DNA from: Burkholderiales bacterium
GTDB taxonomy: Bacteria; Pseudomonadota; Gammaproteobacteria; Burkholderiales; Ga0077523
Length of the DNA stretch: 64,000 bases
Direction of reading: 5' to 3'
Assembly: GCA_019747905.1 (NCBI GenBank)
Contig: JAIEQG010000090.1
Span: 1 to 64,000 of the forward strand
In this document: piece by piece, positions 1 to 9,153 of the stretch
Numbering within the stretch: the first letter of the stretch is position 1
Layout: each line of letters opens with the position of its first letter
The notes under the pieces: model-generated
Told to the model about the DNA's origin: nothing
Databases searched by the model: none
What the model saw: only the letters and a program-made list of their open reading frames with translations
Program-made: the position numbers and the translations under genes

Positions 1-155
1 GCCCGCCGGTCGCGGTCCGCGAAGGCGTTGGTGAGGTTGTCGTCGTGACTGAATCCGGCAGTCGCGTCCAGCCCCCACTCGGCAGGAACCGCCGCAGATG
101 GCAGCAGCAAGGCGCCGATGACGACGAAAGCCGCGGTTGGAGGGGCGTTGCGCAT
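1..155 (-). CDS. N-terminus of an exported, probably outer-membrane beta-barrel protein (truncated by window edge)
   Basis: Reverse-strand reading from ATG at 155 gives MRNAPPTAAFVVIGALLLPSAAVPAEWGLDATAGFSHDDNLTNAFADRDRR: signal peptide followed by a 'GFSHDDN' barrel-like start; open to the window edge. Confidence 0.55.
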   Translation of the reverse strand, partial: MRNAPPTAAFVVIGALLLPSAAVPAEWGLDATAGFSHDDNLTNAFADRDRR

Positions 156-401
156 GGGTGTCCGGCCGGAAAGTGGAGCCCGGGGCAAATCCCAGCAAGA
201 AGAACACCAAAAGGCCGGCCAGGTGTCGCCTGTCCGCCGCATTGAGCGCTTCTTCTTCGAACCGGATACCACCCCCTCTTAAGGGATTCTTACGATTCCG
301 ATAGGAGGGAATTAAGAGCGCTCGCCATGTCATCTGGATAACGTGGGCACCGTGATGCAAACCCGATCCGACCCCGTCAACCATTCCCGAGGAACACACC
401 C

Positions 402-881
402 ATGAACGCTTTGCGCATCCTGCTCTCGATCGCATTCACGGCCGTCATGCTCAAGACCACCCTGGCCGAAGCGGCCGACACCCGGGCGATCGAACGCGGC
501 CGCTACTTGGTGAAGATCGCCGGCTGCAACGATTGCCACACGCCCGACTATGCGGCCACGGGTGGCAACGTGCCCGAGAAGACCTGGTTGATCGGCGATC
601 ATCTCGGCTGGCGCGGCGACTGGGGAACCACCTACCCGCGCAATCTGCGCATGTACATGGGGTCGGTCTCCGAGAACCAGTGGGTGAAGGTCGCGCGTAC
701 TGCCCAGTTCCGCCCGCCCATGCCCTGGTTCGCCCTGCGTGACATGTCGGAGACGGATCTGCGCGCCATCTACCGGTTCGTGCGGTCGCTCGGGCCGGCG
801 GGCGCACAGGTACCCAGCTACGTTCCGCCCGACCGCGACCCGGTCGGACCGGTCATCAACTTTCCCCGATCGACCCAGTGA
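402..881 (+). CDS. Exported c-type cytochrome (single CxxCH)
   Basis: Signal peptide MNALRILLSIAFTAVMLKTTLAEA, heme motif CNDCH, late Met ligand candidates. Confidence 0.85.
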   Translation: MNALRILLSIAFTAVMLKTTLAEAADTRAIERGRYLVKIAGCNDCHTPDYAATGGNVPEKTWLIGDHLGWRGDWGTTYPRNLRMYMGSVSENQWVKVARTAQFRPPMPWFALRDMSETDLRAIYRFVRSLGPAGAQVPSYVPPDRDPVGPVINFPRSTQ

Positions 882-945
882 GGCGACGGTCGGCGCCAGG
901 GCTGTGTGCGAACGCGGCCCTCGTTCCCCCCTGCGAGGCATCGTC

Positions 946-1185
946 ATGAATCCTCAATCCACCTGGCTTCACACGCTCATCGAAGCATGCGGCGCTCACC
1001 TGATGATCCTGGCCCTCGCGACCGCGGTCTCCCTGGTGCAGGGTCCGCCAGCGGAAGCCGGAGGCTTCGGCGGTCCCCGGGCTGAGCGGGTCGCGGTGGC
1101 GACACCCGGCGCGAATCGGAGCTCCGCCGAAGCACCGCAAGCACCTCTCCGGGCCTCGCCCAGCGGCCGCCTGGTAAAAATTTAA
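946..1185 (+). CDS. Small hypothetical protein
   Basis: ATG at 946 (MNPQSTWLHTLIEACGAHLMILALATAVSLVQG...), hydrophobic N-terminal segment; no recognised family. Confidence 0.3.
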   Translation: MNPQSTWLHTLIEACGAHLMILALATAVSLVQGPPAEAGGFGGPRAERVAVATPGANRSSAEAPQAPLRASPSGRLVKI

Positions 1186-1319
1186 TCCTTATCCGTCATA
1201 TACATACGCATTCTCTTGACAGATTCGAACAGATCAGGTGCAAGTTTCCCCTAAACCTGAGAATCTTTCGTCCGAAACTAGGTCTATCAGGCACTTGGAG
1301 TAAGTTTCTGAGAAAGCCA

Positions 1320-2309
1320 ATGAAGAAGAGTTTCGATCAACAGCTGTTCCGGCTCGCCATGGCAGCCTCCAACGACGGTCTCGCGATCGCCGATGCGAGC
1401 CTGCCCGACATGCCGCTGATCTGGGTCAATCCCGCCTTCGAGCGGCTGACCGGATACAGCGCGGAGGAAGCGCTCGGACGCAACTGCCGGTTCCTGCAGG
1501 GCGAGGACACGGAACAGGTCGGGCTCGCCCTGGTGCGGGCTGCGCTCGAGAAGCGCGAAGGCTGCGTGGTGACGCTGCGCAACTACCGCAAGGACGGTTC
1601 ACCCTTCTGGAACGAAATCTCCTTGTCGCCGATCGCGGGTGCGGACGGCAAGGTCGAGCACTACCTCGCGCATCTCGACGACGTATCCGACCGCGTCTCG
1701 GCAGAAACCAAACTGCTCGCCCGCCAGAAGCAGTTGCTGGCGCGCAAGCGCGAGCTGGAGACCCTGGCGCTGCGCGACGGCCTGACGGGCCTGTACAACC
1801 GCCGCGCCTTCGACGAACAGCTCGAGCGCGAATGGAATCGCGCCCGTCGCGACCACACGCCGCTGTCGCTCATCATGATCGACATCGACCACTTCAAGCG
1901 CTTCAACGACACCTTCGGCCACCCCGCGGGTGACCAGTGCATCCAGATGGTCGCGAGCATCGTGCAACGCTGCTTCGCGCGCGGCTCGGACCTGGTGGCG
2001 CGCTACGGCGGCGACGAGTTCGTGGTGCTCGCGTCCGCCCAGGACCGCAAGCACGCTCAGCAGCGTGCCGACCAACTGCGCGCCACCGTGAAGGCCCTGG
2101 CGCTGCAGACCGGCGACAACGTGGTCACCCCGGTCACGCTGAGCGTGGGCGTCGCGACCGCGATTCCGCTGGATGGCGGACGTCCGGAGCATCTGCTCGA
2201 CGCGGCGGACCGCGCGCTGTACCAGTTCAAGCGTCTGCATCGCGATCGGCCGGTGCGCGCGGCGGCCACGAAGCCGCGCAGCCGCGGCGCGGTGGAGCGG
2301 GTGGCGTAA
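1320..2309 (+). CDS. LOV/PAS-GGDEF diguanylate cyclase
   Basis: LOV signature GRNCRFLQG, NYRKDGSPFWNEISLSPI; GGDEF domain ARYGGDEFVVL with upstream RGSD (RxxD I-site). Confidence 0.9.
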   Translation: MKKSFDQQLFRLAMAASNDGLAIADASLPDMPLIWVNPAFERLTGYSAEEALGRNCRFLQGEDTEQVGLALVRAALEKREGCVVTLRNYRKDGSPFWNEISLSPIAGADGKVEHYLAHLDDVSDRVSAETKLLARQKQLLARKRELETLALRDGLTGLYNRRAFDEQLEREWNRARRDHTPLSLIMIDIDHFKRFNDTFGHPAGDQCIQMVASIVQRCFARGSDLVARYGGDEFVVLASAQDRKHAQQRADQLRATVKALALQTGDNVVTPVTLSVGVATAIPLDGGRPEHLLDAADRALYQFKRLHRDRPVRAAATKPRSRGAVERVA

Positions 2310-2354
2310 GGGCGCTTCGTTGTACAACGCCACCGCGAGGTGGCGTGCGTTGCG

Positions 2355-2479
2355 GCCCCCATCCCAACCTTCCCCCACTTCGATGGGGGAAGGAGTGCAG
2401 GTAGGACGCAGCCGCACGAGCTCCAAACGCAGGCACTCCTTCCCCCGCGCGAAGCGTGGGGGAAGGTTGGGATGGGGGC
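2355..2479. repeat. BIME-like composite palindromic repeat, locus 1
   Basis: gcccccatcccaaccttcccccacttcgatgggggaaggag...ccttcccccgcgcgaagcgtgggggaaggttgggatgggggc; family also at 5794, 29728, 32446, 37607, 45421, 47481. Confidence 0.85.
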
Positions 2480-2503
2480 AATCTCCACGCGAACCGTGGG
2501 GCG

Positions 2504-3268
2504 ATGGTGAGCACCCCTTATCATGCGCAAGGTTCCCGCACCTGCGCCTTGACCTCGACCACTCCATCCCCGACGACTGTCCCCGTCGCCACACTGCGCG
2601 ACGTCGTGTTCGCGTGGAACCGTGAAACGCCGCCGGTGCTGCGCATCGCGCAGCTCGACATCGTCCCCCGCGAGCGAGTGTTCCTGCGCGGCCCGAGCGG
2701 CAGCGGCAAATCGACTCTCCTCAACCTGCTAGCGGGCGTCGTTCTGCCGCAACAGGGCTCCGTCGCGGTGCTCGGCACGGACCTCGGTGCACTGGGTGGG
2801 GCAGCGCGCGATCGATTCCGCGCCGATCACGTCGGCTTCGTGTTCCAGCTCTTCAACCTGATCCCGTACCTGACGGTCGTCGAGAACGTCGTGCTGCCGT
2901 GCCTGTTCTCCGCACGCCGCCGTGAACGCGCCATTGCGGCGAGCGGATCGGTCGACGCAGACGCCCTGCGCCTGCTGCAGCACCTCGACATGGCCGATCC
3001 CGCGGTGCTGGCGCGCCCCGCCACGGATCTCAGTGCGGGGCAGCAGCAGCGCGTGGCTGCCGCGCGCGCTCTCGTGGGAGCACCCGAACTGGTGATCGCC
3101 GACGAAGCCACATCGGCGCTGGACGCCGACCGCCGCGCGGCCTTTCTCGATCTCCTGTTCCGCGAGTGCGCCGCAGCCGGCGCAGCCATCGTGTTCGTGA
3201 GCCACGACGCATCGGCGGCCCCTGCGTTCGATCGCACCATCGAACTCGCCAGCATCAACACTACGTGA
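2504..3268 (+). CDS. ABC transporter ATP-binding protein (LolD/MacB type)
   Basis: Walker A GPSGSGKST, signature LSAGQQQR, Walker B LVIADEATSALD; start placed at MVSTPYHAQ. Confidence 0.9.
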   Translation: MVSTPYHAQGSRTCALTSTTPSPTTVPVATLRDVVFAWNRETPPVLRIAQLDIVPRERVFLRGPSGSGKSTLLNLLAGVVLPQQGSVAVLGTDLGALGGAARDRFRADHVGFVFQLFNLIPYLTVVENVVLPCLFSARRRERAIAASGSVDADALRLLQHLDMADPAVLARPATDLSAGQQQRVAAARALVGAPELVIADEATSALDADRRAAFLDLLFRECAAAGAAIVFVSHDASAAPAFDRTIELASINTT

Positions 3269-3314
3269 GACAGCCCCCCGCGCTCTCTTCAATCGCTGCC
3301 CTCAAGGTGCTGAC

Positions 3315-4565
3315 ATGATCTTCGGTCTCGCATGGAAGAGCCTGCGGCACCGGCGACTCACGGCGGCGCTGACCGTTGCGTCGATCGCGCTCGCAGTGCT
3401 GCTGTTGCTGGGTGTCGAGCGCATGCGCACCGAGTCGCGCTCGAGCTTCGCTGCCACCATCTCGGGCACGGATCTGATCGTGGGCGCCCGCAGCAGTCCC
3501 GTGCATCTGCTGCTCTCGTCCGTCTTCCATATCGGCAATGCCACCAACAACATCCGGCGCGACACTGCCCGGGCACTCGGTGAGCGACCCGAAGTAGCGT
3601 GGACCATCCCGATCGCGCTCGGCGACACGCATCGCGGCTATCGCGTGATCGGCACCACCGGGGCGAACTTCGAGCACTTCCGCTTCGGCGCCGGCCGGCC
3701 TCTCGCTTTCGAGGCCGGCAAGCCGTTCACCGCCGCCGACGAGGCGGTGCTCGGTGCCGAAGTGGCCCGGCGACTGCAATACCGCCTGGGCAGCCCCATC
3801 GTGATCGCTCACGGCGCCGGCGACGTGAGCTTCGTCCTGCACGATGATCGGCCATTGCGGGTCTCGGGAATCCTGAGCCGCACCGGCACCCCGGTGGATC
3901 GCGCCGTGTTCGTCCCGCTCGAAGCGCTCGATGCCGTCCACGCCGCCGCCAACGTTCAGGCGGAATCCGATCCTCTCGTGGCCGCCCTGAAGCAGCGTGA
4001 CAGCAACTCGGGAGGTTCCCTGACCGCGGTATTGGTCGGGCTCAAGTCTCGCGGCGCCGCGCTGGGCGCCCAACGCTCCATCGGCGAATTCGCCGGCGAG
4101 CCCCTCACCGCGATCCTGCCCGGTGTGACCTTGCAGGAAGTCTGGGAGATCACCGGCGTCGCAGAGCGCACGCTGCTCGCGGTCTCGAGCATGGTGGTGG
4201 TGGTCGGGCTCGCGGGAATGCTGGTGGCACTCCTCACGAGCTCGTCCGAGCGGCGCCGCGAAATGGCCATCCTGCGCTCGGTGGGTGCTCGCCCCGGGCA
4301 GGTGGCAGGCCTCATCCTCGGTGAAGCAACCTTGCTGACCCTCGCCGGCATCGTATCGGGGGTACTGGCCCTCTACGCCGGATTGCTGCTGGCGCGCGGC
4401 TGGATCGCCGCCCGTTTCGGACTGTTCCTGGCCGTAACATGGCCGTCCACCCACGAGTTGGCGTTGATGGCACTTGTCGCCGCCGCCGGTTGTCTCATCG
4501 GATTGATTCCAGCGTGGCGCACCTACCGCGTGTCGCTCGCTGACGGCATGACCGTTCGCCTTTGA
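3315..4565 (+). CDS. ABC transporter permease (FtsX/MacB type)
   Basis: N-terminal MIFGLAWKSLRHRRLTAALTVASIALAVLLLLG, C-terminal FtsX-like TM region REMAILRSVGARPGQV; immediately follows the ATPase. Confidence 0.9.
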   Translation: MIFGLAWKSLRHRRLTAALTVASIALAVLLLLGVERMRTESRSSFAATISGTDLIVGARSSPVHLLLSSVFHIGNATNNIRRDTARALGERPEVAWTIPIALGDTHRGYRVIGTTGANFEHFRFGAGRPLAFEAGKPFTAADEAVLGAEVARRLQYRLGSPIVIAHGAGDVSFVLHDDRPLRVSGILSRTGTPVDRAVFVPLEALDAVHAAANVQAESDPLVAALKQRDSNSGGSLTAVLVGLKSRGAALGAQRSIGEFAGEPLTAILPGVTLQEVWEITGVAERTLLAVSSMVVVVGLAGMLVALLTSSSERRREMAILRSVGARPGQVAGLILGEATLLTLAGIVSGVLALYAGLLLARGWIAARFGLFLAVTWPSTHELALMALVAAAGCLIGLIPAWRTYRVSLADGMTVRL

Positions 4566-5236
4566 GGGTTCCCATGCAATTCGTGCGCATCGCCTGTCTC
4601 CTCGTCCTGGTACTCGCTGCGTCGGCCGCGAGTGCCCAGAACGCCCGCCAGATTCTCTGGCAGGACCTGGCTCCGAAGGCTTCCGCCATCGCGACGGACC
4701 CGTTCGAGAAACTCACGCGCGAGCAACTGCTGACCCTGTCCGACGTGGCAGCGACACGCGAACGCAAAGCCAAGGGCGAAAAGATCTCGGCCGACGACCT
4801 CGCTCGCGAGATGTTCGGCACGAAGCGGCTCGAGCAGGAAGGGCTGGACGTGGACGGCCTGCTGTCGAAGCGCAAGGAACTCGCGAAGCAACGCAAGGCG
4901 CAGGGCGAGACGGTGAACGGCGCCCTCGACGGCCAGGCGATCCGCATTCCCGGCTACGTGCTGCCGCTCGAGATCACCGGCAAGCGCGTGACCGAATTCC
5001 TCCTCGTCCCCTGGGTCGGCGCGTGCATTCACACGCCACCGCCGCCGCCTAACCAGATCGTCTACGTGAAAACCGACACGCCGTTCGAGGTCACCACGTT
5101 GTTCGCCCCGGTGTGGGTGACCGGCAAACTCGCCGCCGGCGCCACCAAGCGCGAACTCACGCTGCTCGACGGATCGAGCGACATCGACATCGGCTATTCG
5201 GTCCGTGCGAGCCGGATCGAGCCTTACACGCAGTAG
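4562..5236 (+). CDS. DUF3299 family exported protein
   Basis: Signal peptide; IRIPGYVLPLEITG...LVPWVGACIHTPPPPPNQIVYV typical of DUF3299; overlaps the permease stop. Confidence 0.8.
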   Translation: MRVPMQFVRIACLLVLVLAASAASAQNARQILWQDLAPKASAIATDPFEKLTREQLLTLSDVAATRERKAKGEKISADDLAREMFGTKRLEQEGLDVDGLLSKRKELAKQRKAQGETVNGALDGQAIRIPGYVLPLEITGKRVTEFLLVPWVGACIHTPPPPPNQIVYVKTDTPFEVTTLFAPVWVTGKLAAGATKRELTLLDGSSDIDIGYSVRASRIEPYTQ

Positions 5237-5240
5237 CCCG

Positions 5241-5774
5241 TTACTTGAAAGTCGGCAGGGCGGCCAGCGAACCCGGCTGACCGGGAATGTGCTCGTGCGG
5301 CGCCGGCTTGTTCAGGATGGCGACAACCCGCACGTCTTCGACGCCGGGCTCCTGCACATCGACGCGAAACTGGGCCAGGGCGCGAAACTTGAGCTCCTGC
5401 GGATACCAGATGGTCATCGTGCTGGTATCGCCTTCGGTGCGCACGGTCACGATCAGGTTGACCGATTCCACCTGCCGCCAGAGGTTCTTCGAAGCCGCGA
5501 AGGAAGTGCTCATCACCGATTCCCCGTCCAGTTCCACCGTGACCGTGGTGTCGTCCGTGGCGCCGCCCTTCTTGATGACCTGCACGGCGCGGAACCAACC
5601 GGCGCCCAGCACCTGCAATCCGGTGCGCCCGCCCTCGGCGGTGGCACCACGATCGCGCTCGAGAATGACGGCTTCGCCGCGCAGGTCGCCTTCGACGCAA
5701 GCGAGGACATTGCCTTGTCCGAGCAGCAGCGCGACGCTCGTGGCCAGCAGCAGGAGGGTGCGGAAATTGACCAT
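5241..5774 (-). CDS. Hypothetical exported protein
   Basis: ATG at 5774, MVNFRTLLLLATSVALLLGQGNVLACVEGDLRGEAV...; convergent to the DUF3299 gene. Confidence 0.6.
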   Translation of the reverse strand: MVNFRTLLLLATSVALLLGQGNVLACVEGDLRGEAVILERDRGATAEGGRTGLQVLGAGWFRAVQVIKKGGATDDTTVTVELDGESVMSTSFAASKNLWRQVESVNLIVTVRTEGDTSTMTIWYPQELKFRALAQFRVDVQEPGVEDVRVVAILNKPAPHEHIPGQPGSLAALPTFK

Positions 5775-5793
5775 GCCGTAGCTTACACCGCTG

Positions 5794-5994
5794 GCCCCCA
5801 CCCCGACCCTCCCCCGCCTTCGACGGGGGAGGGAGTGCATGTCGGCAGCAGCACAGCAAGCTCCTTCCCCCACGACAAAGTCGTGGGGGAAGGCGGGGGA
5901 TGGGGGCAATCTTCCACGACAAACTCGTGGGGGAAGGCGGGGGATGGGGGCAATCTTCCGCGACGAAGTCGTGGAGGAAGCCGGGGATTGGGGC
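5794..5994. repeat. BIME-like palindromic repeat, locus 2, with an internal 44-bp tandem array (about 2.6 copies from 5883)
   Basis: gtgggggaaggcgggggatgggggcaatcttccacgacaaactc begins at 5883 and recurs at 5927 and 5971 (partial). Confidence 0.85.
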
Positions 5995-6008
5995 GCTAGA
6001 ATGCCCCC

Positions 6009-6656
6009 ATGCCCACCACCCCACTGCCCCCGCTCGCCCCGCTCGAGCTGCGCATCCTCGGCGTCCTGGTCGAAAAACAGCTCGCCACCCCCGATTACTA
6101 CCCGCTCACTCTCAACGCGCTGGTCGCTGGCTGCAACCAGAAGACCAGCCGCAATCCGGTCATGAGCGTGGCCGAGCGCGAAGTCCAGGTGGTCCTCGAC
6201 GACCTGCGCAGCCGCACGCTGGTGATAGAGACGTCCGGCGGCCGCGCCATGCGCTACGAGCACAACGTGAACAAGGTGCTCGGCATCGGCGAGGCCATGG
6301 TCGCGCTGCTCGCCGCGCTCATGCTGCGGGGCCCGCTCACCGCGGCGGAGTTGCGCGGCGCCTGCGACCGTCTCTACCGCTTCGCCGACGTCTCATCGGT
6401 CGAGGCGTATCTCGAAGACATGATCACCCGCGCCGCGCTACCGCTGGTGGTGAAGCTGCCCAAGCAGCCGGGTTCCCGCGAACACCGCTGGGCCCATCTG
6501 CTGGCCGGTCCGGTCGACACTTCCAGCGCTCCGGCTCCAGCCATGGAAGTCGCAGGCGGGACATCGGAGGATGTCGCCGAACTCAGGGCCGACGTAGCGG
6601 AGTTGCGAGAGGAACTTGCCGCGTTGCGCGCGCTCGTGGAGACGATGCGCGGCTGA
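6009..6656 (+). CDS. yceH: YceH family protein (UPF0502/DUF480)
   Basis: LELRILGVLVEKQLATPDYYPLTLNALVAGCNQKTSRNPVM and LRGPLTAAELRGACDRLYRF are family hallmarks. Confidence 0.9.
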   Translation: MPTTPLPPLAPLELRILGVLVEKQLATPDYYPLTLNALVAGCNQKTSRNPVMSVAEREVQVVLDDLRSRTLVIETSGGRAMRYEHNVNKVLGIGEAMVALLAALMLRGPLTAAELRGACDRLYRFADVSSVEAYLEDMITRAALPLVVKLPKQPGSREHRWAHLLAGPVDTSSAPAPAMEVAGGTSEDVAELRADVAELREELAALRALVETMRG

Positions 6657-6992
6657 TCACTTCTCCAGCATCGTGACCGGCTTGTCGGAGGACACGAAGA
6701 TCACCGAATCCTCCAGTGCGATCAGGTCGTGCTCTTCGCCGACATCGGTGAAGAAGTAGTCGCCGGTCGCCAGCGTGAAACCGCCGGAGAAGATGCGCCC
6801 CGACAGCACCAGCACGTCCTCGCCCGCCTGATGGCGATGGCGCTTCACGCGCGTGCCCTTCTCGATCGCAACGATGGATGTGCGCCCGCCATTGGGGCTG
6901 GTGCGCAACAAGGCACGCTGCCCGCCGGCGTAGCCCGCCGATTGCCACTCCCGCTCCGCCGCACTCTTCATGTACATGGCCGTCCTCCGCAC
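6657..6992 (-). CDS. Cupin domain protein
   Basis: KRHRHQAGEDVLVLSGRIFSGGFTLATGDYFFTDVGEEHDLIA. Confidence 0.75.
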   Translation of the reverse strand: MRRTAMYMKSAAEREWQSAGYAGGQRALLRTSPNGGRTSIVAIEKGTRVKRHRHQAGEDVLVLSGRIFSGGFTLATGDYFFTDVGEEHDLIALEDSVIFVSSDKPVTMLEK

Positions 6993-7031
6993 CGGGCGTT
7001 CCGGTGCGGCAACGTTAGCACGCCCTGCCGC

Positions 7032-8264
7032 CTACCACTGATAGACCAGCGTGACCCAGATCTTCGTGGTGTCCGGCTTGCGCGCCGTGCCGGCGAGCCG
7101 GTCGGATTCCTGGAAGTACGCGAGTTCCAGCTTGCCCGTCAGCTGCTTCGTGAAAGCCCGTGACGCGCCGATATCGAATTCGGACCCGTAGTGGATCGAT
7201 CCGAAGTCGGACCGGAAGTCGTGCGCTTCGGCGAGGAACTGCACGTCCCACGCCGTGGTCCCGGTCGACACGTAGACGTCGCGGATGCCCTGGGCCGGCG
7301 TGGTCAGGAACAGATCGGCCCAGCCCTGGAACAGGTGGTTCGTGCCGAGCGGGGTCTGGAATCCATAGACGCCAGCGTTGCTCCCGAGCCGGTCGTAGTC
7401 CAGGCGCACGAAACTCTTGCCGAACCCCGCACCGGCCCCGATGCGCGAATAGCTGGCGTCGATGCGGCTGTCGCCACCGGCGTAGGAATCCTGCTGTGCC
7501 AGTTCGGCGGTGTACAGGATCTTCATCGAGCCCGCGGGCCACGCGCCGTTCGCACGCACCCCGACGATGCGATTGGAGTTGTTGGCGAATCCCGTTGCCT
7601 GTCCCGTGTCGGGTTGATCCTGGAAGTAGGCGAAACCCACGAGCACGTTGTCCGGTCGCCAGGCCCATGCGGCCCGCAGCAGGTCGATGTCGGTCTGCCG
7701 CTGCTGGGCGAAGACGTTCTTGATGCGATCGAAGTGTGCGTAGTTCAACTCCACGTTCGGCAGCGACCGGTTCTCCACCAGCACGCCGGTCAACACCTGC
7801 ATCACCTGGCGAAATTCGACGTTGCCCACGAAACGCACGTTGTCGAGCTTGAGCGACTGCTTGCCGACACGGATGCGCGTATCCGGCAGGCCGGCGTAGT
7901 CGAGATAGATCTGGTTGAGATCGGTATTGTCCGGGTCCGCCACCGTGGGGTACACGGGCGAAGCGGCCGGCCCTTCGTTGAAGCTGCCGTTGAAGTTCGC
8001 CACATCGATCATCTGCGCCACCGCGGAAAAACCCTTCCAGGGTGCGGTCTGCCAGCCGAGCAGCGTGCGGTTGGTGAATGCCAGCGCATCGCTCGACTTG
8101 CCGTCCTGATCCACGGATTCCACGCGCGGCCGCAGATTGAGCAGCAAGCGCCCCTTGGTGATTGCCTCCATCGGATCGGCAGCCACTACCTGTTCTTCCG
8201 CCATCGCCATGCTCGCCAGCAGCAACGCTGCCGCCGGTACCGCTCCCAACCGCCACGTGTTCAT
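7032..8264 (-). CDS. Outer-membrane porin, alginate-export-like family
   Basis: ATG at 8264; signal peptide; LLLNLRPRVESVDQDGKSSDALAFTNRTLLGWQTAPWKGFSAVAQM...RVGKQSLKLDNVRFVG. Confidence 0.75.
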   Translation of the reverse strand: MNTWRLGAVPAAALLLASMAMAEEQVVAADPMEAITKGRLLLNLRPRVESVDQDGKSSDALAFTNRTLLGWQTAPWKGFSAVAQMIDVANFNGSFNEGPAASPVYPTVADPDNTDLNQIYLDYAGLPDTRIRVGKQSLKLDNVRFVGNVEFRQVMQVLTGVLVENRSLPNVELNYAHFDRIKNVFAQQRQTDIDLLRAAWAWRPDNVLVGFAYFQDQPDTGQATGFANNSNRIVGVRANGAWPAGSMKILYTAELAQQDSYAGGDSRIDASYSRIGAGAGFGKSFVRLDYDRLGSNAGVYGFQTPLGTNHLFQGWADLFLTTPAQGIRDVYVSTGTTAWDVQFLAEAHDFRSDFGSIHYGSEFDIGASRAFTKQLTGKLELAYFQESDRLAGTARKPDTTKIWVTLVYQW

Positions 8265-8286
8265 CGAGACCACCTCTTGTCGTAGT

Positions 8287-8673
8287 TCAGTTCGCGACGA
8301 GGAGCGTCGGACTCTTGGTGAGCGCGACGCCCAGGATGTAGAAGAAGACCACCTGCGCGCCGAACCAGGCCGCAAGGCGCCGGCCGCGGGTCCTGCCCCA
8401 GCGGAACGCTGTCATCCCGAGCAGGATGTAAGCGACGACGCCGCCGACCTTCGCAGCCAGGAAGCCGTGCAGGGCCGGATAAGCCGCCAGGTTCGCTGCA
8501 AGTCCGAGGGCACTCGCGAGCAGTACGGTGTCGATCACGTGCGGTGCGGTGCGCACCCAGCGCGCCTCGCTTGATGGCAGGGTGCCGAACCGCCAAAGAC
8601 CACGCAGCACGAAGAACGAGAAGCTCGCCAGCGCACAGCTCATGTGCACCTGCCGCAGCAGTTCATGACTCAC
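8287..8673 (-). CDS. SirB-like integral membrane protein
   Basis: MSHELLRQVHMSCALASFSFFVLRGLWRFG..., several TM helices. Confidence 0.65.
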   Translation of the reverse strand: MSHELLRQVHMSCALASFSFFVLRGLWRFGTLPSSEARWVRTAPHVIDTVLLASALGLAANLAAYPALHGFLAAKVGGVVAYILLGMTAFRWGRTRGRRLAAWFGAQVVFFYILGVALTKSPTLLVAN

Positions 8674-9149
8674 GGCGCGAACAAGCCCCCATGGACCCCG
8701 GCGGTCGCCCCAAGCACCGTCGCGAGGCTGGCGACAAGCAATACCCAGTGCAAGCGCCTGATCAGAGCGAACGTGCCGACGGCATCACGCCTCGCACGCA
8801 CCTCGAACCACCGGTGCAGCACCAGCGGTTCGAGGACGAACAGGAGCAACGTGAACAGCGCCCAGATCGCCACCATGGCGTGCATCCACCAGTAGTGGGC
8901 GTCGAGAAAACGCTGCCACAGGTTCCACTGCCAGACGAGCCAGAACCCCGATGCGCCGGCAGCCAGCGTCGTCCAGCGCGACTGCGCGGCAAAGCGGGCC
9001 TCGATGCGCTCGAAGAAAGTGACCCGTTCGGACTCGGCCACCTGTCGCACGGTCGCCGGCAGCAGCACCGTGGTGACCATCGCCACGCCACCGATCCACA
9101 GCACGATGGCGACCACATGCACCGCACGCGCCAGGGCGAATTCGTTCAT
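8670..9149 (-). CDS. CopD-like integral membrane protein
   Basis: MNEFALARAVHVVAIVLWIGGVAMVTTVLLPATVRQ..., conserved His/Trp TM positions. Confidence 0.6.
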   Translation of the reverse strand: MNEFALARAVHVVAIVLWIGGVAMVTTVLLPATVRQVAESERVTFFERIEARFAAQSRWTTLAAGASGFWLVWQWNLWQRFLDAHYWWMHAMVAIWALFTLLLFVLEPLVLHRWFEVRARRDAVGTFALIRRLHWVLLVASLATVLGATAGVHGGLFAP

Positions 9150-9153
9150 CGAC

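Noticed and set aside
8287-9149. Copper-resistance copCD module
   Set aside because: Only general CopD/SirB-like membrane topology is present; no CopC or Met/His-rich copper motifs were seen.
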